DNA from: Nocardioides sp. Root122
GTDB taxonomy: Bacteria; Actinomycetota; Actinomycetes; Propionibacteriales; Nocardioidaceae
DNA length: 64,000 nt
Assembly (NCBI RefSeq): GCF_001425025.1
Contig: NZ_LMDE01000005.1
Span: 32,517 to 96,516 of the forward strand
Reading direction: 5' to 3'
Shown: piece by piece, positions 11,267 to 19,841 of the stretch
How the letters are laid out: every line of letters begins with the position of its first letter
How positions within the stretch are numbered: the stretch's first letter is position 1
Program-made: the position numbers and the translations under genes
The notes under the pieces: model-generated
Seen by the model: the letters and a program-made list of their open reading frames with translations, nothing else
Told to the model about the DNA's origin: nothing
Database searches by the model: none

Positions 11267-12154
11267 GTGACGACCGGGTCTGCGGCCGCGGGGAGCCCGG
11301 CGCGCCGGTGCGGCGTGCTGGGCGATCCCGTCGCCCACTCGCTGTCGCCGGTGCTGCACCGAGCCGGATACGCCGCGGTCGGGCTCGACTGGTCCTACGA
11401 CGCACACCGGGTCCCGGCGGGTGGCCTCGCCGGGTTCCTCGACGGTCTGGACGACGCGTGGCGTGGGCTCTCGCTGACCATGCCGCTCAAGCGCGAGGCG
11501 TTCGACCTGGCCGACCGGCTCACCGAGCGCGCCCGCCGCGCCGGGGGCGTCAACACCGTCGTGCTCGAGGACGACGGCACCCGCACCGGTGACAACACCG
11601 ACCTGCCCGGTGCCGCGGCGGCGATCCGGGAGCGTACGTCGGCCCCGTTGACGTCCGCGGTCGTCCTGGGCGGCGGAGCGACCGCGACCTCGGTCGGCCT
11701 GGCCGTCGCCGACCTCGGGGTGCGCACGATCGCCGTCGCCGTGCGCGACGAGTCCCGGGCGGCGGAGACCCTCGCCGCCCTGCGCGGCCACCCGTCCGCG
11801 CCCGAGGTGCGGGTGACCTCCCTGGGCGACGAGCAGTGGACCTCCGGGGCCGACCTGGGGGCTGGTGGCTCCGCTGTCGACGTCGTGGTGTCCACCATCC
11901 CCGCAGCCGCGCAGTCGCCAGACCTGGTGGCGCGCTGCGCCGGGATCCCGGTGGTCTTCGAGGCGCTCTACGACCCGTGGCCGACGCCGCTCGCCGCCGA
12001 CGCGCTCGCGTCCGGACGGGTGGTGGTGAGCGGGATGGACCTGCTGGTGCACCAGGCGGCGCTGCAGTTCGAGCTGTTCACCGGCCGGCCGGCGCCGGTG
12101 GGCGCGATGCGCGATGCCGGCGAACGCGCCCTCGCCGCGCGCAATCCCGCTTGA
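11267..12154 (+). CDS. aroE: Shikimate dehydrogenase
   Basis: NADP-dependent reduction of 3-dehydroshikimate to shikimate, 295 residues. The shikimate-binding Ser pair lies in GDPVAHSLSP near the N-terminus, followed by the catalytic Lys in LTMPLKREAF and Asp in GDNTDLPG, then the Rossmann loop VLGGGATATS. The GTG at 11267 lies directly after the mltG stop. An upstream in-frame start at 11222 would overlap mltG by 44 bp and is less likely. First shikimate gene of the cluster; the adjacent prepilin peptidase start abuts its stop. Confidence 0.93.
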   Translation: MTTGSAAAGSPARRCGVLGDPVAHSLSPVLHRAGYAAVGLDWSYDAHRVPAGGLAGFLDGLDDAWRGLSLTMPLKREAFDLADRLTERARRAGGVNTVVLEDDGTRTGDNTDLPGAAAAIRERTSAPLTSAVVLGGGATATSVGLAVADLGVRTIAVAVRDESRAAETLAALRGHPSAPEVRVTSLGDEQWTSGADLGAGGSAVDVVVSTIPAAAQSPDLVARCAGIPVVFEALYDPWPTPLAADALASGRVVVSGMDLLVHQAALQFELFTGRPAPVGAMRDAGERALAARNPA

Positions 12155-12934
12155 ATGACCCCCGTGGACGACACCGTGGTGGCTGCGTTGATGACGGCGA
12201 TCCTCGCCGGACTGGGTGGCCTGCTGGTGCCCTCGCTCATCCGCCGGGTGCCGGAGCCTGCGCCCACCCCACCGTCGGAGGCGCCCCAGGCCGGACCCGC
12301 CGAGGACGAGCAGGATGACGGTCCGACGACCGATGGGCCAGGGAAGGTGCCCTACGCCGACATCGCCGCTCGGCCGGGACTCGGCCTCCGGAGCGCGGTC
12401 GTGTCGGCCGTCGCCGGAGCCGTGCTCGGGGTCGCGACCGGTCTGGACTGGCCGCTGCTGTGGTTGGTCCCGCTGACCCCCGTCGCGGTCGCGCTGTCGG
12501 TCGTCGACTGGCACACGCGGTTGCTGCCGCGCGTCGTCGTCGTACCCGCCACGTTGGCTGCGCTCGCCGTCGTGACGGCCGTCGGGCTGGCGACGGGGGA
12601 GCGCACGGCGTTGCTCGGCGCCGTCGGCGGCATGGTCGGCCTGCGGACGTTCTTCTGGCTGCTGTGGTTCATCCGTTCGGCGGGGATGGGATTCGGCGAC
12701 GTCCGGCTCGCCGCCCTCGTGGGGCTGGTGCTGGGCTGGGAGGGCCTGGACGCGCTGCTGGTCGGGGCGTGGATCGGCTTCGTGTCCTTCGCCCTGCCCG
12801 GCGTCGCGCTGGCCGTCGTACGGCGAGACCGGAGCCTGCTGCGCAAGCCCTTCCCGTACGGGCCGTTCATGGTCGGTGGCGCGCTGGCGGGTCTCGTCTG
12901 GGGGACTGCGCTCGCTGGGCGTGTGTGGGGCTGA
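12155..12934 (+). CDS. A24-family prepilin peptidase, no methyltransferase domain
   Basis: Aspartic membrane protease that would process type IV or Tad/Flp-type prepilins, 259 residues. The two catalytic Asp motifs are SVVDWHTRLLP and GMGFGDVRL (GxGD type). Several membrane helices surround them. The N-terminal part is a single helix plus a Pro/Asp-rich linker and lacks the CxxC-containing methyltransferase domain of classical PilD, so it resembles TadV-like or actinobacterial forms. No pilin gene is in this window. The ATG follows the aroE stop without a gap, placing it inside the shikimate gene string. Confidence 0.88.
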   Translation: MTPVDDTVVAALMTAILAGLGGLLVPSLIRRVPEPAPTPPSEAPQAGPAEDEQDDGPTTDGPGKVPYADIAARPGLGLRSAVVSAVAGAVLGVATGLDWPLLWLVPLTPVAVALSVVDWHTRLLPRVVVVPATLAALAVVTAVGLATGERTALLGAVGGMVGLRTFFWLLWFIRSAGMGFGDVRLAALVGLVLGWEGLDALLVGAWIGFVSFALPGVALAVVRRDRSLLRKPFPYGPFMVGGALAGLVWGTALAGRVWG

Positions 12935-12940
12935 GAGACT
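12935..12940 (+). promoter_or_regulatory. Possible -10 element of aroC (leaderless)
   Basis: GAGACT begins 1 nt after the prepilin peptidase stop and ends 6 nt before the aroC ATG. The same hexamer occurs at the two microprotein promoters (18736, 20774). Confidence 0.4.
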
Positions 12941-12946
12941 TCCCCC

Positions 12947-14125
12947 ATGCTCCGATGGCTCACTGCAGGCGAGTCCCACGGTCCCTCGCTGGTGGCGATC
13001 CTCGAGGGGCTGCCCGCCCATGTCCGCGTCACGACCGACGACATCACCGACTCGCTGGCAAGGCGCCGCCTCGGCTACGGCCGCGGCGCACGGATGAAGT
13101 TCGAGCAGGACCAGGTGCGCGTCCTCGGGGGCGTGCGCCACGGCGAGACCCAGGGCGGCCCGGTGGCCATCGAGGTCGCCAACACCGAGTGGCCCAAGTG
13201 GGAGAAGGTCATGTCGGCCGACCCGGTCGACCCGGTCGAGCTCGACGCGCTGGCCCGCAACGCCGCCCTGACGCGACCCCGCCCCGGCCACGCCGACCTG
13301 GTGGGCATGCAGAAGTACGCCTTCGACGAGGCGCGCCCCATCCTCGAGCGCGCGTCCGCCCGCGAGACCGCGGCCCGGGTGGCGCTCGGGCGGGTGGCCT
13401 CCAACTTCCTCGAGCAGGCCGTCGGCGCGCGCATCGTGTCGCACGTGGTCTCGCTCGGCGGCGTGAAGGCCCCGGCCGGTCTCGTGCCGGAGCCCGATGA
13501 CGTCGCACGGCTCGACGCCGACGAGGTGCGCTGCCTCGACCCCGACACCAGCGCGGCGATGGTCGCCCGCATCGACCAGGCCCACAAGGACGGAGACACC
13601 CTCGGCGGCATCGTCGAGGTGGTCGTGCACGGCCTGCCGCCGGGCCTCGGTTCCCACGTGCACTGGGACCGGCGCCTCGACGCCCGGCTCGCCGGCGCCC
13701 TGATGGGGATCCAGGCCATCAAGGGCGTCGAGGTCGGCGACGGCTTCGAGCTCGCCGACACCCCGGGCTCGCAGGCGCACGACGAGATCGTGCCCACCGA
13801 CGAGGGACTGCGCCGCACGTCCGGCCGTTCCGGCGGCACCGAGGGCGGCATGTCCACCGGTGAGGTGCTCCGCGTGCGCGCCGCCATGAAGCCGATCGCC
13901 ACGGTCCCCAAGGCCCTGCGCACCGTCGATGTCGCGACCGGCGAGGCCGCCGTGGCCCACCACCAGCGCTCCGACGTGTGCGCCGTGCCGGCCGCCGGCA
14001 TCGTCGCCGAGGCGATGGTCGCGCTCGTCCTCGCCGACGCAGTCGTGGAGAAGTTCGGCGGTGACTCCGTGACCGAGACCCGGCGCAACGCCGAGTCCTA
14101 CCTCGACACCCTGCGGTACCGCTGA
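12947..14125 (+). CDS. aroC: Chorismate synthase
   Basis: FMN-dependent elimination of phosphate from EPSP to give chorismate, 392 residues. Signature regions are [14 protein letters not shown] at the N-terminus, [17 protein letters not shown], and [15 protein letters not shown]. The C-terminal family motif containing [13 protein letters not shown] is present. The gene overlaps aroK by 1 nt (TGATG). Together with aroK, aroB and aroQ it covers steps 2, 3, 4, 5 and 7 of the shikimate pathway in this window. No DAHP synthase or EPSP synthase gene is seen here. Confidence 0.97.
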   Translation: MLRWLTAGESHGPSLVAILEGLPAHVRVTTDDITDSLARRRLGYGRGARMKFEQDQVRVLGGVRHGETQGGPVAIEVANTEWPKWEKVMSADPVDPVELDALARNAALTRPRPGHADLVGMQKYAFDEARPILERASARETAARVALGRVASNFLEQAVGARIVSHVVSLGGVKAPAGLVPEPDDVARLDADEVRCLDPDTSAAMVARIDQAHKDGDTLGGIVEVVVHGLPPGLGSHVHWDRRLDARLAGALMGIQAIKGVEVGDGFELADTPGSQAHDEIVPTDEGLRRTSGRSGGTEGGMSTGEVLRVRAAMKPIATVPKALRTVDVATGEAAVAHHQRSDVCAVPAAGIVAEAMVALVLADAVVEKFGGDSVTETRRNAESYLDTLRYR

Positions 14126-14625
14126 TGCCGCCTCGCGTGGTGCTGGTCGGCCCGATGGGGGCGGGCAAGACGACGGTCGCGGGCCTCCTCGGCAGTGCCT
14201 GGGGCCTGCCGGTGCGCGACACCGACGCCGACATCGAGGCCTCCAGCGGTCGCGAGATCTCCGACATCTTCGTGGAGTCGGGCGAGGACCACTTCCGTGA
14301 GCTCGAGGCCCACGCCGTGGCGACCGCGCTGTCGGAGCACGACGGCGTGCTCGCTCTCGGGGGTGGCGCGGTGCTGCGACCCGAGACCCGCGACCTGCTG
14401 AGGGACGCCACCGTGGTCTTCCTCCGCGTCGGGCTCTCCGACGCGGTCAAGCGCGTCGGCCTCGGAGTCGGCCGGCCGCTCCTGCTCGGCAACGTGCGGT
14501 CGCGGATCAAGGCGCTGCTCGACGAGCGGACGCCGGTCTACGAGTCGGTCGCCACCCACGTCGTGGACACCGACGGCCGCGCTCCCGACGAGGTCGCCGC
14601 GGAGATCCAGGAGCTGCTCCGATGA
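14125..14625 (+). CDS. aroK: Shikimate kinase
   Basis: Phosphorylates shikimate at O3, 166 residues. The P-loop GPMGAGKTT lies at residues 9-17, the shikimate-binding acid pair in RDTDADIE, the GGGAVLR motif in the middle, and the LID-region GRPLL before the C-terminal helix. It starts within the aroC stop (TGATG) and its own stop overlaps the aroB ATG by 4 bp, so translational coupling along aroC-aroK-aroB is likely. Confidence 0.95.
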   Translation: MPPRVVLVGPMGAGKTTVAGLLGSAWGLPVRDTDADIEASSGREISDIFVESGEDHFRELEAHAVATALSEHDGVLALGGGAVLRPETRDLLRDATVVFLRVGLSDAVKRVGLGVGRPLLLGNVRSRIKALLDERTPVYESVATHVVDTDGRAPDEVAAEIQELLR

Positions 14626-15773
14626 GGGAGCGGCAGACCCGCGAAGACCAGCAGGCGGCGCACCAGACGGCGACGGTGGCGGACACGGTCCTGCACGTCG
14701 GCGGCGCGGCTCCCTACGACGTGGTGGTCGGCCGCGACCTGTCCGGACGCCTCCCCGGACTGCTCGGCGAGGGAGTCGAGCGCGTCGCGGTGCTCTACGC
14801 CGGCACGCTCGGCGCGCTGGCCGACCCCGTCGTCGACGCCCTCGTCGAGCACTACGACGTGCTCGCCCTCGGGCTCCCCGACGGCGAGCGCGCGAAGACC
14901 GCCCCGGTGGCCGCCGACTGCTGGGAGGCCCTCGGCGAGGCCGGCTTCACCCGCTCCGACGCCGTCGTCACCATCGGCGGGGGAGCGACCACCGACCTCG
15001 GCGGCTTCGTCGCCGCGGCCTGGCTGCGCGGCGTACGCGTCGTCCACGTGCCGACCACCCTCCTGGCGATGGTCGACGCGGCGGTCGGTGGCAAGACCGG
15101 CATCAACACCGGCGCCGGCAAGAACCTCGTCGGTGCCTTCCACGAGCCCGCCGGGGTGCTGTGCGACCTCGCGCTCCTGGACTCGCTGCCCCGCGAGGAG
15201 CTGGTCTCGGGCCTGGGTGAGGTCGTCAAGTGCGGCTTCATCGCCGACCCTCGGATCCTCGAGATCGTCGAGTCCACCGACCCCGCCGACCTCACGCCCG
15301 ACTCCGCCGAGCTGCGCGAGCTCGTCGAGCGGGCCGTGCAGGTCAAGATCGACGTCGTGGTGGACGACCTCAAGGAGACCGGCGGCGCCGACGGGCACCC
15401 GGGCCGCGAGGCGCTCAACTACGGCCACACCCTGGCCCACGCGATCGAGCGCATCAGCGACTACTCCGTCCGCCACGGCGAGGCCGTGGCGATCGGCTGC
15501 GTCTACGTCGCCGAGCTGGCCGCGCGCGCCGGCTCCCTGGCTCCGGCACTCGTCGAGCGCCACCGCACCGCGCTGTCGCGCGTAGGACTGCCGACGACGT
15601 ACGCCGCCGCCTCCTTCGAGGACCTGCACGCCGCGATGAAGGTCGACAAGAAGGCCCGCGGCTCCCAGCTGCGCTTCGTCGTCCTCGACGACCTCGCGAC
15701 GCCTCGCATCCTGGCCGGTCCGAGCGAGGACGACCTGCGCGCGGCCTACGCCGCGATAGCCTCCGCCGGGTGA
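14622..15773 (+). CDS. aroB: 3-Dehydroquinate synthase
   Basis: NAD- and metal-dependent conversion of DAHP to 3-dehydroquinate, 383 residues. The nucleotide loop GGGATTDLGGFVAA is at about residues 119-132, then PTTLLAMVDAAVGGKTGIN, and the zinc-site motifs NYGHTLAHAIE and HGEAVAIG. About 20 extra N-terminal residues (RERQTREDQQAAHQT) precede the usual core, so a later start is possible, but the ATGA overlap with aroK favours 14622. Its stop overlaps the GTG of the DUF402 gene. Confidence 0.95.
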   Translation: MRERQTREDQQAAHQTATVADTVLHVGGAAPYDVVVGRDLSGRLPGLLGEGVERVAVLYAGTLGALADPVVDALVEHYDVLALGLPDGERAKTAPVAADCWEALGEAGFTRSDAVVTIGGGATTDLGGFVAAAWLRGVRVVHVPTTLLAMVDAAVGGKTGINTGAGKNLVGAFHEPAGVLCDLALLDSLPREELVSGLGEVVKCGFIADPRILEIVESTDPADLTPDSAELRELVERAVQVKIDVVVDDLKETGGADGHPGREALNYGHTLAHAIERISDYSVRHGEAVAIGCVYVAELAARAGSLAPALVERHRTALSRVGLPTTYAAASFEDLHAAMKVDKKARGSQLRFVVLDDLATPRILAGPSEDDLRAAYAAIASAG

Positions 15774-16555
15774 GCGAACCCGAGACGCGCATCTCCGACT
15801 CCGGCGGCACGATGCAGCGCCTCGCAGGTGCGCCCTCACCGCGTGGCGTCGACCTCGGCGTGTTGTCGACACTGCGCCTCGCCGAGACCGAGAGGCCGTG
15901 GGTGCAGGCCGGCGTCGGTCCGTTCCTTCCCGGAGGAGCAGTCGTCCAGTGGCGCTACGGCACGAGGTGCGACCCGATGCGGGTGGTGCGCGACGACCAC
16001 CGGGGGCTCGTCGCCTGGCTGGCGCCCGACACCGAGCTGCTGTCCTCGGCGCCGAACGACGGCGTCGCGCTGCGCGACCGGCCGCTGGCAGAGCGCTTCC
16101 TGGGCGCGAGGGTGCCGACCGTGGGTCGATGGCGTGGCGGCGGGATCCTGCGCATCGCGCCGACGGATCGGCCGTGGTCGGTGTGGGTGTTCCGGGAGGA
16201 GGACGGCTCGCTCGCCGGGCACTACGTCAATCTCGAGCTGCCGCACCGCAGGCACGGCGACGAGACCAACACGCGCGACCTCATCCTCGACCTGTGGCTG
16301 GAGCCGTCGGGTGTGCTGTGGCTCAAGGACGCCGACGAGCTCGGGGCGGCCGTGGCGGTCGGGCGCATCACGCCCGAGCAGGCCATCGAGATCAGGGCGC
16401 TGGCCGACTGGGCTCGCGCGGAGCTCGTCGAAGGCCGCGACTGGCCGCTGGACGAGGACTGGACCACGTGGCAACCACCGGCGAGCTGGGGCAGGCCACC
16501 ACTGCCGGACACTCCGCTGGTCCGCTCCGCGCGGCTGACTACGCTGCCGTCATGA
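15770..16555 (+). CDS. DUF402 (FomD-like) domain protein
   Basis: 261 residues. The core WVFREEDGSLAGHYVNLELP - TRDLILDLWLEPSG - LKDADEL resembles DUF402/FomD proteins, some of which hydrolyse nucleoside di- or triphosphates with metal bound by conserved acids. The acids D-x-x-L-D and KDADE are present. The GTG is embedded in the aroB stop (GTGA), so it is probably co-translated with the shikimate genes. The aroQ promoter lies inside its 3' end. Biochemical role here is inferred from family likeness only. Confidence 0.75.
   Translation: MSEPETRISDSGGTMQRLAGAPSPRGVDLGVLSTLRLAETERPWVQAGVGPFLPGGAVVQWRYGTRCDPMRVVRDDHRGLVAWLAPDTELLSSAPNDGVALRDRPLAERFLGARVPTVGRWRGGGILRIAPTDRPWSVWVFREEDGSLAGHYVNLELPHRRHGDETNTRDLILDLWLEPSGVLWLKDADELGAAVAVGRITPEQAIEIRALADWARAELVEGRDWPLDEDWTTWQPPASWGRPPLPDTPLVRSARLTTLPS
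16540..16545 (+). promoter_or_regulatory. -10 element of aroQ (leaderless)
   Basis: TACGCT, 6 nt before the aroQ ATG and inside the DUF402 coding sequence. It suggests aroQ can be transcribed apart from the upstream genes. Confidence 0.5.
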
Positions 16556-16989
16556 CCCGCGTGCTCGTGCTGAACGGACCCAACCTCGGTCGGCTCGGCC
16601 GCCGGCAGCCGGAGATCTACGGGACCACGACGCATGCCGAGCTCGCGCACCAGTGCGTGGAGTGGGGCCGAGAGCTCGGCCTCGACGTCGAGGTCCGTCA
16701 GACCAACCACGAGGGCGAGCTGCTCGACTGGCTCAACACCGCGGCGGACGACGGCGCGGCGGTGGTCCTCAACGCGGGGGCGTGGACCCACTACTCGCTC
16801 GCGCTCTACGACGCCTGTGCCCAGCTCACCGCACCGCTCGTCGAGGTGCACATCTCCGACCCCAAGCAGCGGCCGGAGGAGTTCCGGCACACCTCGGTCG
16901 TCGAGCCGCACGCGAAGGCGACGATCGCCGGCGAGGGGATCGACGGCTACCGCCAGGCACTCGACGTCGTGGCGGGCGCGACCGCCTGA
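16552..16989 (+). CDS. aroQ: Type II 3-dehydroquinate dehydratase
   Basis: Dehydrates 3-dehydroquinate to 3-dehydroshikimate by the type II (dodecameric) mechanism, 145 residues. The N-terminus LVLNGPNLGRLGRRQPEIYG includes the active-site Arg and Tyr23. Further hallmarks are QTNHEGELLDWL, LNAGAWTHYSLALYDA and HISDPKQRPEEFRH. The ATG overlaps the DUF402 stop (ATGA). A hairpin immediately after the stop probably ends the shikimate transcript. Confidence 0.96.
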   Translation: MTRVLVLNGPNLGRLGRRQPEIYGTTTHAELAHQCVEWGRELGLDVEVRQTNHEGELLDWLNTAADDGAAVVLNAGAWTHYSLALYDACAQLTAPLVEVHISDPKQRPEEFRHTSVVEPHAKATIAGEGIDGYRQALDVVAGATA

Positions 16990-17010
16990 TCACCCCCCAG
17001 GGGTGTATCA
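16987..17010 (+). terminator. Hairpin after aroQ
   Basis: Stem TGAT-CACCCC / GGGGTG-(T)-ATCA with loop CCA, starting in the aroQ stop codon. No T-tract follows, so it is either a GC-rich actinobacterial terminator or a 3' stabiliser. Confidence 0.55.
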
Positions 17011-17076
17011 CCGGCTGCTTGGCGCGCTCCCTTACCGAAGGGGCACCACGGCGGTGCCCGGCTCGGAGGTCGTCCC

Positions 17077-17775
17077 ATGTCCACCACGAGGATCCGCTCG
17101 CACCGGCGAGCCGTACCAACCCTGGTCACGTTCCTGGCCGCGTCGCTGCTGGTGGCCGGAGAGGCGTCGGCGGCACCGCCGGTCGCCGAGTCGGGCCCCG
17201 ACGTCACCGCGGTCGCCGGCAGCGACGCCCAGCTGTCCGGCAGCGTGAGCGACCCCGACGGGGACGCGCTCGAGATCCGTTGGCTGATGACCGTCGTGAG
17301 CGGCGGTGACGTGTCGAGCTGCACCTTCAGCGGCCCGTGGTCGTGGGCGCCGCTGACCGCGCAGGGCCTCTCGCCCACCCTCAGCTGCACGCAGCCGGGT
17401 GAGTACCTCCTCCAGCTCATGGTCGGCGACGGCACGTCGTCCGACGACGACACCGGCGCACTGGTGACCTTCACCGATCCGGACACGACTCCGGCCACGT
17501 GCTCGTTCCGCCCGTGGGTCAAGCGTCTGACCAGCCTGCGCATCGGCGACGCCCAGTCGGGCGTGGAGTCCTACACCGTGGTCCACACCTTCAACATCGC
17601 GATGAAGCCGTCGTCGGGCATGTGGTCCCCCCCGACGCCGTCGACGACGCTGCAGTGGTCGCGCCCCGGCCGCGGGCCGGGGGTGGCGCTGGTCAGCCAC
17701 ACCAACGGTGCCGGCCTGAGCGGGGAGTGCGTGCTGTTCGTGCGCCGCGACGGCACTGCCACGGTGGTCAACTGA
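17077..17775 (+). CDS. Secreted protein with PKD-like domain
   Basis: 232 residues. A Sec signal peptide (basic MSTTRIRSHRRAV, hydrophobic core, ending near GEASAAP) is followed by a PKD/Ig-like segment: ESGPDVTAVAGSDAQLSG, then VSDPDGDALEIRW, then PGEYLLQLMVGDG. The C-terminal half (CSFRPWVKRLTSLRIGD to CVLFVRRDGTATVVN) has paired cysteines and is not recognised. Probably exported and monomeric or surface-associated. No partner gene is evident. A strong hairpin follows the stop. Confidence 0.72.
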   Translation: MSTTRIRSHRRAVPTLVTFLAASLLVAGEASAAPPVAESGPDVTAVAGSDAQLSGSVSDPDGDALEIRWLMTVVSGGDVSSCTFSGPWSWAPLTAQGLSPTLSCTQPGEYLLQLMVGDGTSSDDDTGALVTFTDPDTTPATCSFRPWVKRLTSLRIGDAQSGVESYTVVHTFNIAMKPSSGMWSPPTPSTTLQWSRPGRGPGVALVSHTNGAGLSGECVLFVRRDGTATVVN

Positions 17776-17778
17776 CCT

Positions 17779-17809
17779 CCTGCCACTCCCTCGCGGGTGG
17801 AGTGGCAGG
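17779..17809 (+). terminator. Perfect 11-bp hairpin, terminator-like
   Basis: CCTGCCACTCC pairs perfectly with GGAGTGGCAGG around a 9-nt loop, starting 3 nt after the secreted-protein stop. There is no T-tract. Confidence 0.7.
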
Positions 17810-17835
17810 ACCCGTGGCTGTGCTTGGATCACCGG

Positions 17836-18675
17836 GTGCTGCCCTTCCGCCAGGTCGACGTCTTCAGCGCCACCCCGTGGCTCGGCAACCCGCTGGCGGT
17901 CGTGCACGACGCCGACGGCCTCAGTGACGACGTCATGGCGCGGTTCGCCCGCTGGACGAACCTCTCGGAGACCACGTTCCTCTGCGCGCCCACCGACGAG
18001 CGCGCCGACTACCGCGTGCGGATCTGGACGACGGGTGGTGAGCTGCCCTTCGCCGGGCATCCCACCATCGGCAGTGCGCACGCCTGGCTCGAGGCGGGCG
18101 GCGTGCCGCGTGGCGACGTCGTCGTGCAGGAGTGCGGTGCCGGCCTGGTCGACGTACGCCGCTCGCCCGGCCTGGGCTTCGCCGCCCCGCCGCTGCGACG
18201 GTCCGGGCCCGTCGAGCCCGAGCTGCGGGCCCGCGTGCTGGCCGCGCTGGGCGTGGACGAGGGCGCTGTGCAGGACATGGCCTGGATCGACAACGGACCC
18301 GGCTGGGTGGGGGTCGATCTCGGCAGCGCGGAGGCCGTCGTCGACGTCGTGCCGGACATCGCCGCCTTCGCCGACCTGAAGGTCACCGTGCTGGGGCGGT
18401 GGGGCCCGGTGCATGCCGCCGAGCTCGGCGCGGAGGTCGAGGTCCGTGCCTTCTACGCCGACGGGCGCGACTTCGGCGAGGACCCGGTGACGGGCTCGGC
18501 CAACGCGGGCCTGGCCCAGTGGCTCATCGGCGCCGGTGCCCTGCCGCCGACGTACACCTCGCGCCAGGGCAGCGTGATCGGGCGCGAGGGCCGGGTGCGG
18601 GTGGCCGCCGAGGGCGACGAGGTCTGGATCCACGGCGACGCCGTCACCCGCATCCTCGGCGAGGTCGACCTCTAG
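17836..18675 (+). CDS. PhzF family isomerase/epimerase-like protein
   Basis: 279 residues with the two-domain diaminopimelate-epimerase-like fold of PhzF. Family hallmarks seen are the N-terminal FRQVDVFSATPWLGNPLAVV, the catalytic-Glu region NLSETTFL, the GGELPFAGHPTIGSAHAWL segment, and DPVTGSANAGLAQWL near the C-terminus. No phenazine genes are nearby, so the substrate is unknown. The GTG at 17836 gives the canonical N-terminus; the longer in-frame start would fall in the upstream hairpin. Confidence 0.88.
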   Translation: MLPFRQVDVFSATPWLGNPLAVVHDADGLSDDVMARFARWTNLSETTFLCAPTDERADYRVRIWTTGGELPFAGHPTIGSAHAWLEAGGVPRGDVVVQECGAGLVDVRRSPGLGFAAPPLRRSGPVEPELRARVLAALGVDEGAVQDMAWIDNGPGWVGVDLGSAEAVVDVVPDIAAFADLKVTVLGRWGPVHAAELGAEVEVRAFYADGRDFGEDPVTGSANAGLAQWLIGAGALPPTYTSRQGSVIGREGRVRVAAEGDEVWIHGDAVTRILGEVDL

Positions 18676-18694
18676 TCAGCTCGGCTGTGCACGA

Positions 18695-18716
18695 ACATCC
18701 GCAGAACTGCGGATGT
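18695..18716. promoter_or_regulatory. 22-bp perfect palindrome upstream of microprotein gene 1
   Basis: The inner 20 bases are CATCCGCAGAACTGCGGATG, flanked by A and T to give 10-bp arms around AA. It ends 68 bp before the ATG at 18785. A near copy (18 of 22 positions) sits exactly 68 bp before the paralog at 20822. The likely reading is a dimeric regulator site centred about 42 bp upstream of the transcription start. Confidence 0.75.
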
Positions 18717-18735
18717 GCCCGCGACCGGGCCACGC

Positions 18736-18741
18736 GAGACT
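18736..18741 (+). promoter_or_regulatory. Possible -10 element of microprotein gene 1
   Basis: GAGACT within the block GAGACTCG, which is shared with the second microprotein promoter. It lies 19 bp after the palindrome, which therefore covers the -35 region. Confidence 0.4.
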
Positions 18742-18784
18742 CGACCCGAGGCCGGCACCTGCGTCGGCCAGGTGAGGGGGAGCC

Positions 18785-18970
18785 ATGAGCGTGCTCAGCA
18801 GGAGCGCCCACGCAGACCAGCTGGAGTCCGAGGTGCGCGACGCGACGTGCTGCACGTCGTGCAACCGCTGCCACGGCTGCCGGGTCAAGCTCGAGGAGGT
18901 CCGGGCGGTGCGCCGCGAGGCCGTGATGCACACGATCAGCAAGGTGCGGCCGCGACGACCTGCCTGGTGA
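18785..18970 (+). CDS. Cysteine-rich microprotein, paralog 1
   Basis: 61 residues, not recognised. It has C22 C23 C26 C29 C32 (TCCTSCNRCHGC) between two helical charged segments, RSAHADQLESEVRD and VKLEEVRAVRREAVMHTIS, with a basic tail. The pattern suggests a small zinc- or Fe-S-binding protein, which is inference. It is about 60% identical by eye to the product of 20822-21010, and both share the upstream palindrome. AGGGGGAG lies just before the ATG. It is a separate transcription unit after the PhzF gene. Confidence 0.8.
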   Translation: MSVLSRSAHADQLESEVRDATCCTSCNRCHGCRVKLEEVRAVRREAVMHTISKVRPRRPAW

Positions 18971-19079
18971 CGGGCCTGGTGACCCTCCGCTGATCCGTCA
19001 GGCGGCCGATGCATCGGCGCGCCCACGTCGGGGTAACGACTGGCGTGACGATCCGCGACGGACGAGCGAGGAGGACCAC

Positions 19080-19841
19080 GTGGGGCTGACGGGTGTGCTG
19101 CAGGGCAGGCGAGGTCCGGTCGAGCTGGTGCTGGTGCGACACGGCGAGAGCGTCGGCAACCTCGCTGACTCGGAGGCCAGGGACGCGGACGCCGAACGTC
19201 TCGAGCTGTCCGCGCGCGACGCCGACGTGGAGCTGTCGCCCAACGGCGAGGAGCAGGCGCGCACGCTGGGCAAGTGGGTCAGCGGGCTGGACGAGGCGGA
19301 GCGCCCCGACCTCGTGGTGAGCTCGCCCTACCGCCGTGCCGCCGACACGGCCCGCACCGCGCTCGAGGTGCTCGGCGCCGACGTGCTCCTCGACGAGCGG
19401 CTGCGCGAGCGCGACCTCGGCCTCTTCGACGGCCTCACCGGCAAGGGCATCCGGGCGCGCTACCCCGAGGAGGCGCAGCGGCGCTCCCACGTCGGGAAGT
19501 TCTACTACCAGCCGCCGTCGGGCGAGAGCTGGGCCGACGTGGTGCTGCGGGTGCGCAGCCTGCTCGCCGACCTGCGCGAGGGCTACGACGGCTGCCGGGT
19601 GTGGCTGTTCACCCACCAGGCCGTGATCATGTCCTTCCGCTACGCCCTCGAGGGGCTCGACGAGGCGGAGCTGCTCGACATCGACCGCTCCGTCGCGATC
19701 TCCAACGCCTCGATCACGCGCTACGAGAGGCGTGACGACGGGCTCGTGCTGCGGGCGTTCGCCGACGACGGCCACCTGGCCACGGGGCCGGCCGAGCCGA
19801 CCGACGAGCCGGACCACGCCGGCGAGGAGCCCGATGCCTGA
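19080..19841 (+). CDS. Histidine phosphatase family protein
   Basis: Phosphoglycerate-mutase-like phosphatase, 253 residues. The RHG motif is LVRHGESVGN, the second region is VVSSPYRRAADTA, the proton-donor region ERDLGLFDGLTGKG, and the second His is in VWLFTHQAVIMSFRY. The substrate cannot be read. GAGGAGG lies about 6 nt before the GTG start. The last codons overlap the ATG of the next gene by 8 bp, so the two are probably co-translated. Confidence 0.88.
   Translation: MGLTGVLQGRRGPVELVLVRHGESVGNLADSEARDADAERLELSARDADVELSPNGEEQARTLGKWVSGLDEAERPDLVVSSPYRRAADTARTALEVLGADVLLDERLRERDLGLFDGLTGKGIRARYPEEAQRRSHVGKFYYQPPSGESWADVVLRVRSLLADLREGYDGCRVWLFTHQAVIMSFRYALEGLDEAELLDIDRSVAISNASITRYERRDDGLVLRAFADDGHLATGPAEPTDEPDHAGEEPDA

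Noticed and set aside
11156..13963. A long antisense open frame across aroE-pilD-aroC
   Set aside because: Shadow of well-supported genes, with repetitive Arg/His/Gly composition.
16990..17076. Possible riboswitch or small RNA before the secreted-protein gene
   Set aside because: Only the aroQ hairpin is present; no conserved element is recognisable.
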